Below are positions 1 to 10,800 of a DNA stretch of 64,000 nt, one piece after another (position 1 is the stretch's first letter; the number at the start of each line of letters is the position of its first letter). The DNA is from Chrysemys picta bellii (lineage: Eukaryota > Chordata > Testudines > Emydidae), in NCBI RefSeq assembly GCF_011386835.1, contig NC_088795.1:121599434-121663433 (forward strand). The letters run 5' to 3'. The notes below the pieces were generated by a model, which worked only from the letters and a program-made list of their open reading frames with translations, ran no database searches and had not been told where the DNA came from. A program made the position numbers and the translations under genes.

Positions 1-1470
1 TATGGTCCATTTCAGAATTTACCATCTATGTTTTACTGTACAGTGTTTTGTCAGACGCTGCACTACTGCATATATCAGGTTAGGCTGACAAGTGGGTACT
101 GAAGGAGGCAGAAAAAAAATTGTCTAATAAACTGAATATTACTGAGGGAAAATACTGAGAAATCAGATGTATCTTCTTCTGAAGTTCTTTTGGTATATAC
201 AATGCAACAGTAATGCCAAAAGAAATAACTGTCTCTGTTAAATACAAACAATAGCAATAATGCTATGCACTTCTCTAGCATCTTCAGTCCAAGGATATCA
301 AATAATTTAACAAACATTAACACATTTATTCTCCCAACATCCCTTGGCAGATAGTATTTTTACTCCCATTTCACTGATAAGGACACCAAGGCAAAGGGAC
401 ATGCTTTCAAAAGGGAAGAATACCTTTTGGCTTATGCAATTTGCACCCAGATTTTCATTCCAATTAAACTGGTGGCATAAATTTTAGTATTTTCACCTTA
501 ACTACCTATCTGTGGGCACTAAATAAGAAGTTAAAGGCTCCACTACTCTGATATTTACCTGCAATTCATTCTGTAGCTGCACATTTTGCAAATGCCAATT
601 GCACTTGTAAGATAAGTGGTTAGGCTTCAGCCCTGGAAATCTGTGGCATAATATAGGTCTCCTGAATGCCAATCTTCTCCCTTAATCCCAAAACCACCAT
701 TCCTGCCCAAAGCAGGAACAATAAATTGAAGCTGTTTCCTTAAAACTTTCGTCGCTACCCACTGTCAAAACAAAATTATCTCTTTCACACTCTCCCGATT
801 CCTTCAATCTGTTTCCCTGCATAATGAGCTTTATGACTCATTTTAATGGCAAAAACAGCCTTGAGCTACCTTTAAAAAACAAATGCAGGTGACTGTGTTC
901 CTCCACTGGTGTACACATGGATGTTGCTGTCGAGCTGTCCTGGTCAGTGTCTGTCCAATATTTGGGATCATAGAGGATATTTACAAAAACACTTCCCCCC
1001 CCCCCGACCTCTTAAAAAATCACAGAGGCTGTGATTCTATTTTTCAAACACCTCATTCTAGAGAGAGGGCTTCAGTACAGGCTGGGATTTCAAGAGTTAA
1101 AGTAAATGGGTGAGCACTAAAGAGTTAGACAAAAGTTTGGGGGTCTGCTGCTGCAAATCGTTTACCCCGCAACAGGCAGGCATTAGGTGATGGGACTGGC
1201 AAAGTAGACTTCCAATCTGAAGAAGCAGGATGAAGTGACCATACCTTCCAGCCACCCCTAAAGTAATAAGGGGTGGACAGTCCCCAGGTCCCCACACTTC
1301 CCATAAGCCATCTAAAGTTAAACAGTAAGAGAAGCAAAAAACATGTTGGAGGGATGATGAAAATGTAGCCTATTACTAAGCTTAGACAATTGAATTTGAG
1401 GATTTCCTCTCTGGTCCCACCATCCTGTAATCTCTGACTTCCCTAATTCTGCTCCCACATTGCTTTTATC
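1..1470. other. Non-coding, mostly unique sequence
   Basis: No supported gene. A weak MIR-like piece may lie at about 330-430, and a C run at 996-1005. Short open frames here have no recognisable content. Confidence 0.6.
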
Positions 1471-1693
1471 AGGGGGTAGCAGTGTTAGTCTGTATCCACA
1501 AAAACAACAAGGAGTCCGGTGGCACCTTAAAGACTAACAGATTTATTTGTGCATAAGCTTTCATGGGTAAAAAACCTCACTTCTTCAGATGCATGGAGTG
1601 AAAGTTACAGATGCAGGTTTTTACCCATGAAAGCTTATGCCCAAATAAAACTGTTAGTCTTTAAGGTGCCACCGGACTCCTTGTTGTTTTTGC
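1471..1693. repeat. Foldback repeat (family A)
   Basis: Two arms of roughly 80 bases are inverted copies: CAACAAGGAGTCCGGTGGCA near 1507 and its complement near 1670, with GCATAAGCTTTCATGGGTAAA and its complement inside, around a short loop. Related copies lie at 15163-15300 and 20531-20824. High-copy in sauropsids by recollection; superfamily not assigned. Confidence 0.8.
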
Positions 1694-1874
1694 ACATTGC
1701 TTTTGTCTTCACTCAGCACTCCCAGGGTGCTTAAAACTTCCTTAGACTTTACAGAGATACCTTCCTGATCTTCTCCTAACATCTTCCCCTACCACTGCAA
1801 TTCTTTCCTGTTTCCTCTGAGCCTCAGGCTGATTCAGCAACCTAGGTCACTTTCTAAGGCCTAGAGAATAGAGT

Positions 1875-2115
1875 ATGGGCCTGATTCTCCTCTCACTGAC
1901 GCTGCTGTATATGAGGGATGACACTACTGAAATCAATGACATTTCTCCTTAGATGATGCTGATCTGCACGTCTGGCTGCAGATGCTCTCTTATTCCCGTC
2001 TCACAATGGGCCTGATCCTGCAGAGTGCTGAGTGACTCCTGCAAGGTGCTGAACATCCTCAAAACCCACAGAGGTCCATGGACGTTCAGAGCACTCAGCA
2101 CCTCACAAGTCTGGG
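1875..2115. repeat. Sauropsid palindromic repeats
   Basis: Two old pieces. The first (about 1878-1960) is of the GGCCTGATTCTCCTCTCACT type. The second (about 2007-2115) contains GGGCCTGATCCTGCAG and a rough inverted copy. Both families recur across the window. Confidence 0.5.
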
Positions 2116-2239
2116 CCCAAGGAAAGTGTGCTCATGGCTGTTGTATCTAATCTTTAGTGTCTGAGGGATAAATATGATAGTTCAAAATGGCTAAGGGCCC
2201 ACAGTCTATACTTTAATTATTTGTACTTAAATTATCTGT

Positions 2240-2365
2240 TAGCTTAGAGTAAATACTTTGGGGTACAGACTGTCTTTGTACAGCACTTGACACAATGGGG
2301 ATCTGCTCCACAACTAGGTCTCCTAAGCACTACCACAGTACAAATAACACTGCTCTACAGCCAAA
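2240..2365 (+). repeat. L2-type LINE 3' end
   Basis: GGGTACAGACTGTCTTTGTA, then CACAATGGGGAT and a TACAAATAAC tail match the conserved 3' end of reptilian L2-like LINEs. The copy is truncated and old, and abuts the left end of the DNA transposon. Confidence 0.6.
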
Positions 2366-2394
2366 ATGCTTCTGAAATAAATGTAGTCAAACTT

Positions 2395-4850
2395 TACTAA
2401 TTCTGGGTCACTGAGAACAAAAATGATGCTTAAAACTGTTGATTGGCTCTAGTTTTCAAGATATGCTATTGGGTCAGTATATACGACCCTTGACTTGGGA
2501 ATGGCAGAGGATAAGTGAGTTATAAAGGGAAGGGATCTCAATTTAAACCAGAAATGACTAAAATACATCTTTGACTGGATCTATGAATAAATCTATGACT
2601 GGGTTTGGACAGTACTTACTTTTTAGGCAAAACAATGAATGATGCAATCTGAAGCTGGTATTGCGTCATACATGATACGAATTGCATCATGTTATTCCTA
2701 GAAGTCATGGATGATGCAATCATAACGAAGCTTACATCACTCTGCTGAACAATTGCCCTATATCAGCTCTAGAAATCATACAGTGTCGTGCTCTCTTATT
2801 TATCAGTGTTTGATTTTGCAAAGGGATACATTTCTTTTTAGCCAAAGTGAGCAGAGATGCCTCGTACTTGTGTGAACAGTGCAGATAACTTCTGCTATGT
2901 TTCTGGTGAAGTGACTTTTGCATCACAAAAGTGCAGTATAACCACTATGGTTAAGAAAGCTTATCACCTTTATTTTGGCTGCAAAATTGGAGATCAGGAC
3001 AAGAGGTGGGCCCCACACATATGCTGCAACACTTGTGCAACAAATCTTCGCCAGTGGTTGAACAGGAAAAGGAAATCTATGCCTTTTGCAGTGCCAATGA
3101 TTTGGAGAGAGCCAACAGTTCATACCAGCAATTGTTACTTCTGCATGGTGCCTCCAGTTGGGAAAGGTGTGTCAAAGAAGAAAAAGTGGACTGTGCATTA
3201 TCCAAACATTCCATCAGCTATACGCCCAGTACCCCACGGAGAAGGACTGCCGGTTCCTGATGCACCAGAATCATTCTCACTTGAGTCAGACGAGGAAGAG
3301 GATGAAACTTCTGGTCCTGAACCATCAATGTCACAGGACCCACATTTTCTCCCATCCTCCTCCTCTGAACCACACCTCATAACACAAGGTGAACTGAATG
3401 ACCGTGTCAGGGATTTGGAACTACCCAAGAGTAAGGCAGAGCTGTTGGGCTCCAGACTACAGCAGTGGAATCTCCTGGCAGGTGATGTTAGGGTTTCCAT
3501 GTTCCGTGACCGTCAAAAGGATCTTGTCCCATTCTTCTTCATGGAAAGTGATCTTGTAGCCTGCAACAACATCGATGGTGTGATGGCAGCTCTCAACATC
3601 GTTCACGATCCAGATGAGTGGAGACTGTTCATTGATTCATCGAAGACAAGTCTTAAAGCTGTTTTACTGCATAATGGCAATGTTTTGCCATCAATTCCAG
3701 TTGGTCATGCAGTCCATATGAAGGAAACCTATGACAACATGAAACAACTTTTGAGGTGCATAAACTATGACCAACATCAGTGGCAGCTTTGTGGCGATTT
3801 GAAGGTTGTTGCTCTCTTGCTTGGTCTGCAGACTGGATACACAAAGTACTGCTGTTTTCTCTGCAAATGGGATAGTCGTGCAAGAGATTCCCACTACATC
3901 AAGAAAGACTGGCCACTCCGACAGTCATTGGAGCCTGGGAGGAAAAGTGTTCAGCATCCACCACTTGTTGAATCAAGGAAGATTTTGTTACCACCCTTAC
4001 ACATCAAGCTGGGTCTGATGAAGAACTTTGTCAAGGCCATTGACAAAACACAAGCAGCTTTCAAGTACCTCTGTGGAAAATTTCCAAGGTTAAGTGAAGC
4101 TAAGATAAAGGAAGGTGTCTTTGTTGGTCCTCAGATTCGTGAACTTCTTCGAGATGATGCATTTGACCATGCACTGCGTGGCAAGGAAAAGACGGCATGG
4201 AAAGCCTTCCAGTTAGTGACAATAAATTTTCTCTGAAACAACAAGGCAGACAACTGCAGGTTGTTGGTGGAAAACCTCCTCAAGGCATACAAAAGCCTTG
4301 GTTGCAACATGTCACTAAAGATGCATTTTTTGCACTCTCGTCTAGATTTTTTTTCCACCGAACAGCGGAGCAGTGAGAGACGAGCACGGCGAGCGATTTC
4401 ACCAGGACATTGCAACAATGGAGAAAGGCTATCAGGGCAAATGGAGTCTATCAATGCTTGCAGACTATTGCTGGACAGTGACAAGAGATGCTCCATTTAA
4501 TGAATACAAATGAAAAGCCAAGAAGCGCATAGTAGACACTGAATAGGACTAAACTATGTACATAATAGTTTTTTGCCTTTTGTTTCATAATAAATTTTAT
4601 TTATATAACCCTTTTGCTGATTTTTAAAGTGTTACATAAACAGGACAGGTGAAATATTATCATGTAAAGCAACCATAAACACATGAAAAGACCTAGGTTT
4701 ACAATTTATGATTAAAACTCTACTATCTACACAATATACATAGACATAAAATGTAAAAACTTAAATATCTTAGAAACAGTAGCCAATCAGTTGTTTTAAT
4801 TGTCATATTTGAATTCAGCACATCAAAATACATAATAAATAGCACATTTT
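2395..4850 (+). mobile_element. DNA transposon with long inverted ends, superfamily not assigned
   Basis: The element carries one large ORF (separate entry). Sequence at about 2405-2468 is an imperfect inverted copy of about 4760-4825: the left arm contains TTAAAACTGTTGATTGGCT and the right arm, reverse-complemented, TTAAAACAACTGATTGGCT, with similarity continuing on both sides. Between the left arm and the ORF (2638-2725) the core TGATGCAAT and its complement recur several times, possibly transposase-binding sites. Exact termini and target duplication could not be fixed. I do not recognise a named superfamily. Confidence 0.6.
2857..4513 (+). pseudogene. Transposase-like protein of a cysteine-rich family, two disabling lesions
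   Basis: An intact 459-codon stretch runs from the ATG at 2857 to a TGA at 4234-4236. The N-terminus has Cys/His residues suited to zinc binding (C13, C42, H54, C56, C57, C60, then C93/C96). An acidic, Ser-rich linker (about 140-180) follows. Residues around 250-350 read FIDSSK, GDLKVVALLLG and CCFLCKWDSRARDSHY, which could be parts of an RNase H-like DDE catalytic core with a zinc insert; that is inference. Homologous coding sequence continues past the TGA in the same frame, then shifts one frame at a T8 run (4347-4354) and goes on to a stop at 4511-4513, including HGERFHQD and QGKWS-type motifs. So one nonsense change and one indel separate it from a full-length frame. I recall similar uncharacterised proteins from arthropods, cnidarians and other reptiles. 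Confidence 0.7.
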
Positions 4851-4958
4851 ATCTCTGAAGCAGACGACTTCTCAAAAATTGTAGACCAGTGTAACAAATA
4901 ATTGCCAAGACTCAGGAAGACCCAGTCAAACTCCTATCCTGCTTTCCCTGGGGCTTCC

Positions 4959-5222
4959 TGGGTACATCTACACAGCATTTAAATACCCACAGCTGGCCTG
5001 GGTCAACTGACTCAGGCTCGTGGGGCTCGGGCTGCAGGGCTGTTAAATTGCACTGTAGACATTTGGGCTTGGCTGGAGATGAGCTCTGGGACCAGCCCAA
5101 GCCCAAACATCTCTACCGCAATTTTTAGCCTTGCAGCCTGAGCCCTGCAAGCCCAAGTCAGCTGACCCAGGCCAGCCATGGCAATGCCTTTTATGGTCTT
5201 TTATTCCCATGTAAACATACCC
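4959..5222. repeat. MITE-like inverted-repeat element
   Basis: Left end GGTACATCTACACAGC and right end GTAAACATACCCACAC are imperfect inverted copies. Internal GC-rich sequence (AGCCCTGCAAGCCC and partner) is also palindromic. It is non-coding; open frames across it are incidental. Confidence 0.65.
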
Positions 5223-7250
5223 ACACAGGCCAGGAAGCAAGTAATGGAGCAGCCAGAGCTGCTTTCCCCTCCTTCCCCTTTCACTTAGAACTTCAAGGTG
5301 GCAGTGGAGGTACCTTAGTAAGCAACAACCCTGATTCAAACACTTCCATTTAAAAATTGCAGTGTACAGCCAAGAAGCACATTTTAAATTCACATTCAAA
5401 TACAAATGTCTTTAACAGAGTTGCCCTTGAGGCTGGACTCCACTGAGGTATATTACAAAGCTAAGGGTGTTTAATTCTGCCACCATGAGAGGCCCCACTG
5501 ATTCCAACAGAAGAGCAGAATGTTACTCAGCATGAGGAAAGGTGACAGAATCCAGCCTTCGGGAACCATTCACACACATGGATTCAAACAAGGAGCGAGG
5601 AATTAAAAGGACCTGACTTGGCTCTTTTCCATGAATATCTCAATTAACTCAAATATTTTTTTAAATACCATAAGTGCTTAGTCTACATTATGAATTAAAT
5701 GCCTTGGGGGGGGGGGGAGAGGGAGAGGAAATCCTCACTAGAGTTTCATCCCACAAAGAAAAGAGTGACCCACCCCAAGCATAATGGTGCTAGCTGGTGC
5801 TACTGTACTAAGAAGATATGTTTAGCTTCCTAATTTGCTTGCACAGCACCTACAGTATATTAGTCTCTTAGTGAAACTCCATCATAACTCCAGGGCATTC
5901 AGGAAAAAGGAGGCAAGTAGTATCACATGACCCATACCATTGCTTATTTTGCATGGCCTTTATCTGTGCTTGACCTCAGCTTGGCCTGAACATTTACCAA
6001 CTAACTAGAAAATGTTATAATAGCTGAAACTGGCAGGCAGCGCCTACATAACTCAGGAATTAACAGAAAAACTGACTTAAGGAAGGTTTTGACTGCTGAT
6101 CAAAACACAGTGAAGGCACATGAGGGCAAGGCTGTGCTGCACAGGTTAGTTAGCCTATGAAACTCCCATTTGCTGTATGAAAAAGTTTCCTAATTCTATT
6201 TCTCCTTTAAAAAAAAATCAGATTACAATGTTTGTATCTCCTTTTAACCAGTCACTATAAAAGAATAGTTTTGAAGAAAAATTATTGAGCAGGACTATAT
6301 AGGCTGGTATATATATTAGATAGATAGATAGATTAGATAATATATAGATAGCCTATTTAGTATCAGTTATCATTAAAATAATATGCATGCCATGCAGCAT
6401 GGAAGGCCTCTGTAGCTCCAAACAATATTTATTTAGGGTAGTTGTGGTATCTAGAGCACAGCAATAGATGTTTATTTCAGATTACTGCTAAATAACTGTC
6501 CTGAATGGCGTGGAGTTGAGTGTCTAGGAGCTACACTTGTATAAGACAGAAAAGGGTCCCTTTCCAGGGTTGTCACTGCCCTAAGGAACAAGGTTCCAGG
6601 AGGCCAAAAATTAAGTCCCAAATATGTAAAAGGCCAGATCCTCATCTTATGTAAATCTGTATCATTCCGCTCATGTCAAGCTACACAGATTTACACCAGC
6701 CCAATCAAGATCCAGCCCAAATAAACCAAATGCTGAACAGCAGTTGTAATTCTGACCATATAACACAGCTGTCTTTCTATGTCGTATTCCTTTGTGACTA
6801 CTTATGCAGTGTCAGTGTGGACAGAGCAATAAGCAAAGTTTCCATTTCTACGCTATACTAAAGAACTGTCCAAGCAGAACAGCAGTTATACCACCAGCTC
6901 TCAAAGTCCTTTTACAGATTCCACTCAGACAAAACTTCCACTGACCTCAGAGTCCCTATGGAATCTCTTTTTGGTTTGCGTATAAAAATAAAACCATGGG
7001 CTGGATTCCTGTTCTGTTATTTGAAACTAGAAATATGCATAGACAAATGGCTTCCTTTTACTAGTCTGCTGATGTTTTTTTCTGAGATTGCTTCTTCTAC
7101 AGCTATCTATAGCCTTCCAAGTTTCCCATTGGATCTCTTTGCAGCTCTCCTTTGTTCTCCTGTTCCTCAGAAAATCCTTGGATGGTAGCTTGACTCACCA
7201 TAATTGCTTGAATCTCTTTCTTTATGAACATTTCCCGACACAAACACTAA
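5223..7250. other. Non-coding stretch
   Basis: Contains a G run at 5705-5717, a short TAGA repeat near 6320-6345 and a palindromic repeat of the TTTACACCAGCCCAATCAAG type at about 6630-6720. No gene supported. Confidence 0.55.
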
Positions 7251-7254
7251 TTCG

Positions 7255-7365
7255 TATTATGTATTTATTTATTTGTATTGTAATAGCACCTAGGAGCTCC
7301 AGGGCCCCAGTGTGCCATACAAACACAGCACAAAAAGACTGGTCCTGCCCCAACACACGCTGCAG
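7255..7365 (+). repeat. Ancient interspersed repeat fragment
   Basis: TAATAGCACCTAGGAGCTCC through CTGGTCCTGCCCCAA resembles a widespread amniote repeat. Related pieces occur at about 19125-19200, 26140-26200 and 58740-58990. Confidence 0.5.
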
Positions 7366-9360
7366 CAATCTTTTAACTCAAAAACACACAACAGGCAAAC
7401 AGAGAGCTGGAGTCAGTGGCAGAACGCCTTTGTCAAATTGCTTCTATGAGATTTTAACATCTTCGTGCACTAGTTTGGCACACATTAATGAAATATCCTT
7501 GACTGAGGCAAATGATTGTCAGGGGGGGAAATGTCTTTTAGTTTCAACACTTTCCTTCTGCTGAAATCCCAGCTGAAACACAGATAATTTCTTCTAAGCA
7601 CTCATCCAACTCAAACTTCCCCGTTTTATCTTGGACAACATTTTAGAGAGAGAAAAAATTTCTTTCCAAACCTTCCTCTCTGCTAGATGGAAAATACATT
7701 CCTTTCTACAATACTAAAAACCCATTCTTCTCCCCACAGTAAGCAGAATTCAACAGTCAGTGTCAAATTGGTTAAATTAGCATTGCATCCTGAAATTCAC
7801 CCAGTCACCAGAGTCTGCTTAGGCCTGAGGGTCTCATTTTGAACATCTCAGATTCTAAGTCCAATTTCTTGCCTAAGTTGTGCACATATTTACCACAACT
7901 GTAAGCAGCAATCTGAGTGGGCACAAATGATCAGTTAGAAAAGTAACCGGGCATTTGGGTGTACAAGTGTCTCATTTACACACACCATTGTGCTAATTCT
8001 TTTTGCAACTTAGGAACTCAACTGCGCATATGTTTTGCCATACAAAATTATTCACACCTCATTCTGAAAACCAGGCTATTGATAAAACCAGTCCTATCCT
8101 AAAACAAAACCCTTAAACTAAAAGGTGAGATTACAGTTCTGCTGCAAGAGGTATCCTCATTTCTGTTTGAGCAGCTCCAGCTAGTTAATGGAACAATGTC
8201 CACATGATTTAGACAGGCAATTACTCCTGATGCTGCTACAAACCTATGGTTACCATTTCCCTTCAGAAACACTGAATCACTTATTTATAAGCTTAGCCAA
8301 GACAGTGGCTGCCTAATAACAAGTATATTCACAACCAAGAAGGATGCTCCGATGTGTTAAACTGATGCTTGAGGAACTGAGGGAGTTGTTGAATGTAGTT
8401 GCAGTATGCTTTAAGGACAAAAAGCTCTTCAAATTGCAACCATAATTTGGGGTAACTCAATAACTGGGCTAGGTGCTTTGATTAAACCTATAGGGCCCTG
8501 AGTTGGGACCCAGAAGAAGGGGGACCCAAGCTCACCCACATCTTGCCCCTCCCTCCCTGTGCCCTGCTCCTCTGTAATGGCAGAACCTCTAGGGGAGCAA
8601 TTGGAGAATGTGTGGGTGATTGAGGTTGCAGCTGGGGCCCACTCTGGGATGACTAGGCTGGCAGAAACTATAAGGCCATGACCTGACTGCTAGGCCAGCT
8701 GGTCGTTGGACTTGTCTGCTATTCTCTGTCCACATCCTCTCTAGCTCTTTGGTTTGGGACTGAAATTGCTTAAATTCATGATGGGGAATATCTTCAAGTG
8801 ATTAAAGGCTAGATTCTAATCTCACTAGCGGCAGCAATTTTTGGGTCCGATTTCACCCAGAGTCAGATCTCACTCGCACCTGTGTAAATCTGAAGTGAGC
8901 CTATTGACTTTTCTCATATTTTAACAAATTCACTTACGTACCATTTGGTTCAACCTTCTGTGAATATCTGCACCTTTGAGTTTTATTAGCATAAATGTTC
9001 ATGGGAAAGGAATGTTAAAGCTGCAATATGCGTGGAAGCTGAATTCTCAATCTGCCTAAACAAGTATTCACAGAGTAAGTCTGCAAGATGAACAGTCTTC
9101 CAGTCATGGACGGAAACGATATAATGTGACTCATCTTACCAATCACAGCTAATCAGTGCAGCTCCTACAATCACTCATAAAGAACTATTTGTGATCAATC
9201 TACAGAGTTACAATACCATGTGCAAAAATGCACTGAATAATTTCAAATAATGAATTTATTCCAAGAAACTCTGATCTGCTTCTAGGTATTCTATGAGAAG
9301 AAAAATCCTTTTGGACAAATAATTAGCTTGAATTATTATCTTGGTTATAATTGTGTCAAT
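7366..9360. other. Non-coding stretch
   Basis: Unique or very old repeat-derived sequence, with a palindromic ACTCGCACCTGTGTAAATCTG-type fragment near 8860-8905. Nothing coding is supported. Confidence 0.55.
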
Positions 9361-9936
9361 TTAAAAAAAAAAAAAAAACTTTGCTGTAAAACCACATCTA
9401 GTATCTTTAGTCCTTAATACAAAACTGCAGAAGGAGAAAGATGCGGGCAGAGGCACTGGGGAAAGATGCTGTCTGTCACAAATTCCTAGACCATATAAAA
9501 TCAGTCCTAATTGCAATAAAAAAGGAGCATTACAAAAGGGAAAAACAGTAATGGCAGCCACACGGCTGTATCGCACCCTCACATACTTTGCAGATCCTAG
9601 AATTTCATCAGCATAATCTGAATAAAAAGCGTATGTAACATTCTCTTCTAGTGTTACGGTTACAGCCAGTGTTCCAGGTGGGAGAGTAAGCACCAAAAGA
9701 GAACTTGATGAAGATTGGTTAAGTGTCAGTTTTGGCTGGCAAACCTGACCGAAAATAGTTGTTCTATTCAATATACTTAAAACTAGCCTGACTCTTCCTC
9801 CTCCAGTAAACAAACTGTTGCCAAGAAGAGCTGCTGGGGAGGTAGTGAGAACTAAAGAAGGTGAGGCATACTTTTTCTGCTGTGCATAAATTAACAGTAT
9901 TATTGGTGATCCTTCACACCCCCAGTATCTACACAC
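9361..9936 (-). CDS. Unidentified open frame with an exon-like core
   Basis: A 191-codon frame, long for this AT-rich DNA. Its central part, 9879 or 9876 down to 9587, is bounded by a possible acceptor (ATGCACAG or CAGCAG) and a good donor (AAA|GTATGT at 9587/9586). It would encode about 97 residues with beta-rich, extracellular-looking character: a TTSPAALLGNSLF stretch, a Cys in FGQVCQPKLTL, a Ser run and possible N-glycosylation sites (NRT, NQS, NVT). The polypyrimidine tract before the acceptor is weak, and I found no partner exon. The end of the frame runs into a T run and is surely non-coding. I do not recognise a homologue. It could be a lone exon, a gene relic, an old transposon piece or chance. 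Confidence 0.25.
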   Translation of the reverse strand: MCRYWGCEGSPIILLIYAQQKKYASPSLVLTTSPAALLGNSLFTGGGRVRLVLSILNRTTIFGQVCQPKLTLNQSSSSSLLVLTLPPGTLAVTVTLEENVTYAFYSDYADEILGSAKYVRVRYSRVAAITVFPFCNAPFLLQLGLILYGLGICDRQHLSPVPLPASFSFCSFVLRTKDTRCGFTAKFFFFF

Positions 9937-9939
9937 ACA

Positions 9940-10060
9940 ATCCTGATTCTCTAGATTGTAAACTCTTTAGGGCAGGGAATGTATTTTTCAGCATGTCTGT
10001 ACAGTGACTGCTGTAAGGACCTCTGCAATGCATATAATATATCACCATCGTGATAATGTT
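9940..10060 (+). repeat. L2-type LINE 3' fragment
   Basis: AGATTGTAAACTCTTTAGGG and GCAGGGAATGTATTTTTCAG correspond to the conserved segment near the L2 3' end. Short and degraded. Confidence 0.5.
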
Positions 10061-10164
10061 AAAGGTATGTGAAGAAGGGTGAGAAGTGCAAAAGAAGGAA
10101 TATACTTCTGAGTCTTCCAAGAAGACAGAAAACGTACACAAACTAAAGGTGTGCGTGAGAGAAA

Positions 10165-10325
10165 GGATGGTCCCATGGGTAAAGCATTGACCCATTATTC
10201 GGAAGAGCTGCATTCAATTCCTTGCTCTGTCAGAGATTTCACATGTGACCCGAGACAAATCATTTAACATCCCTGTGTTTCCTCAGCTGTAGAATGGGAG
10301 AATAATACATTCTTTATCTGTCTCG
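10165..10325 (-). repeat. MIR-like SINE
   Basis: GGGTAAAGCATTGACCC, a run like TGACCCGAGACAAATCATTT, and CTGTAGAATGGGAGAATAAT match the reverse complement of the MIR core region. Degraded. Confidence 0.6.
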
Positions 10326-10654
10326 TCCAGAGGTTCCTAAACTCTGTGCCATGACCTCAAATGGGGTTGTGCCTTCAGCAGATGGGGTCGTGGTGATCCC
10401 TACTGTGCAGAGGATGTCATTTTGCTCCTCACAGCATGACTTTGCATGTGCAGTGTATGTGAGGCCACAGTGTATGGAGGATGCCATTTTCCTCTACAGT
10501 GTAACCTCGCATGTACCATATGCATGAAGTCACACTGGGCAGAGGATGGCATTTTGCTCTTCAAAATGGTGTCCTCCCTGCTGTCTGGGGTCCTGGTAGG
10601 AAATCATTAAAAAGAGGCAATACCTGCAAAAAGTTTGGGACCCCCTGGTTAAGT

Positions 10655-10800
10655 CTCATTAGGTTGTTAGCTTTTGGGGGCAGGACCTGTCTCTTACCAC
10701 GTGTATGTGCAGTGAATAACACAATGGGGCCCCCATCTTGGTTGGAGCCTCTATGTATACCAGGAAATAGTCGTTCAAATAAAAATAGTACAGTGATGCA
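10655..10800 (+). repeat. L2-type LINE 3' end
   Basis: AGGTTGTTAGCTTTTGGGGG, then CACAATGGGGCCCCCATCTT and a CAAATAAAAATAG tail: the same 3' terminal pattern as at 36420-36530. Confidence 0.55.

Noticed and set aside
9361..9380. A-run as a retrocopy tail
   Set aside because: No recognisable processed gene or SINE precedes it on the plus strand, and no target duplication was seen.
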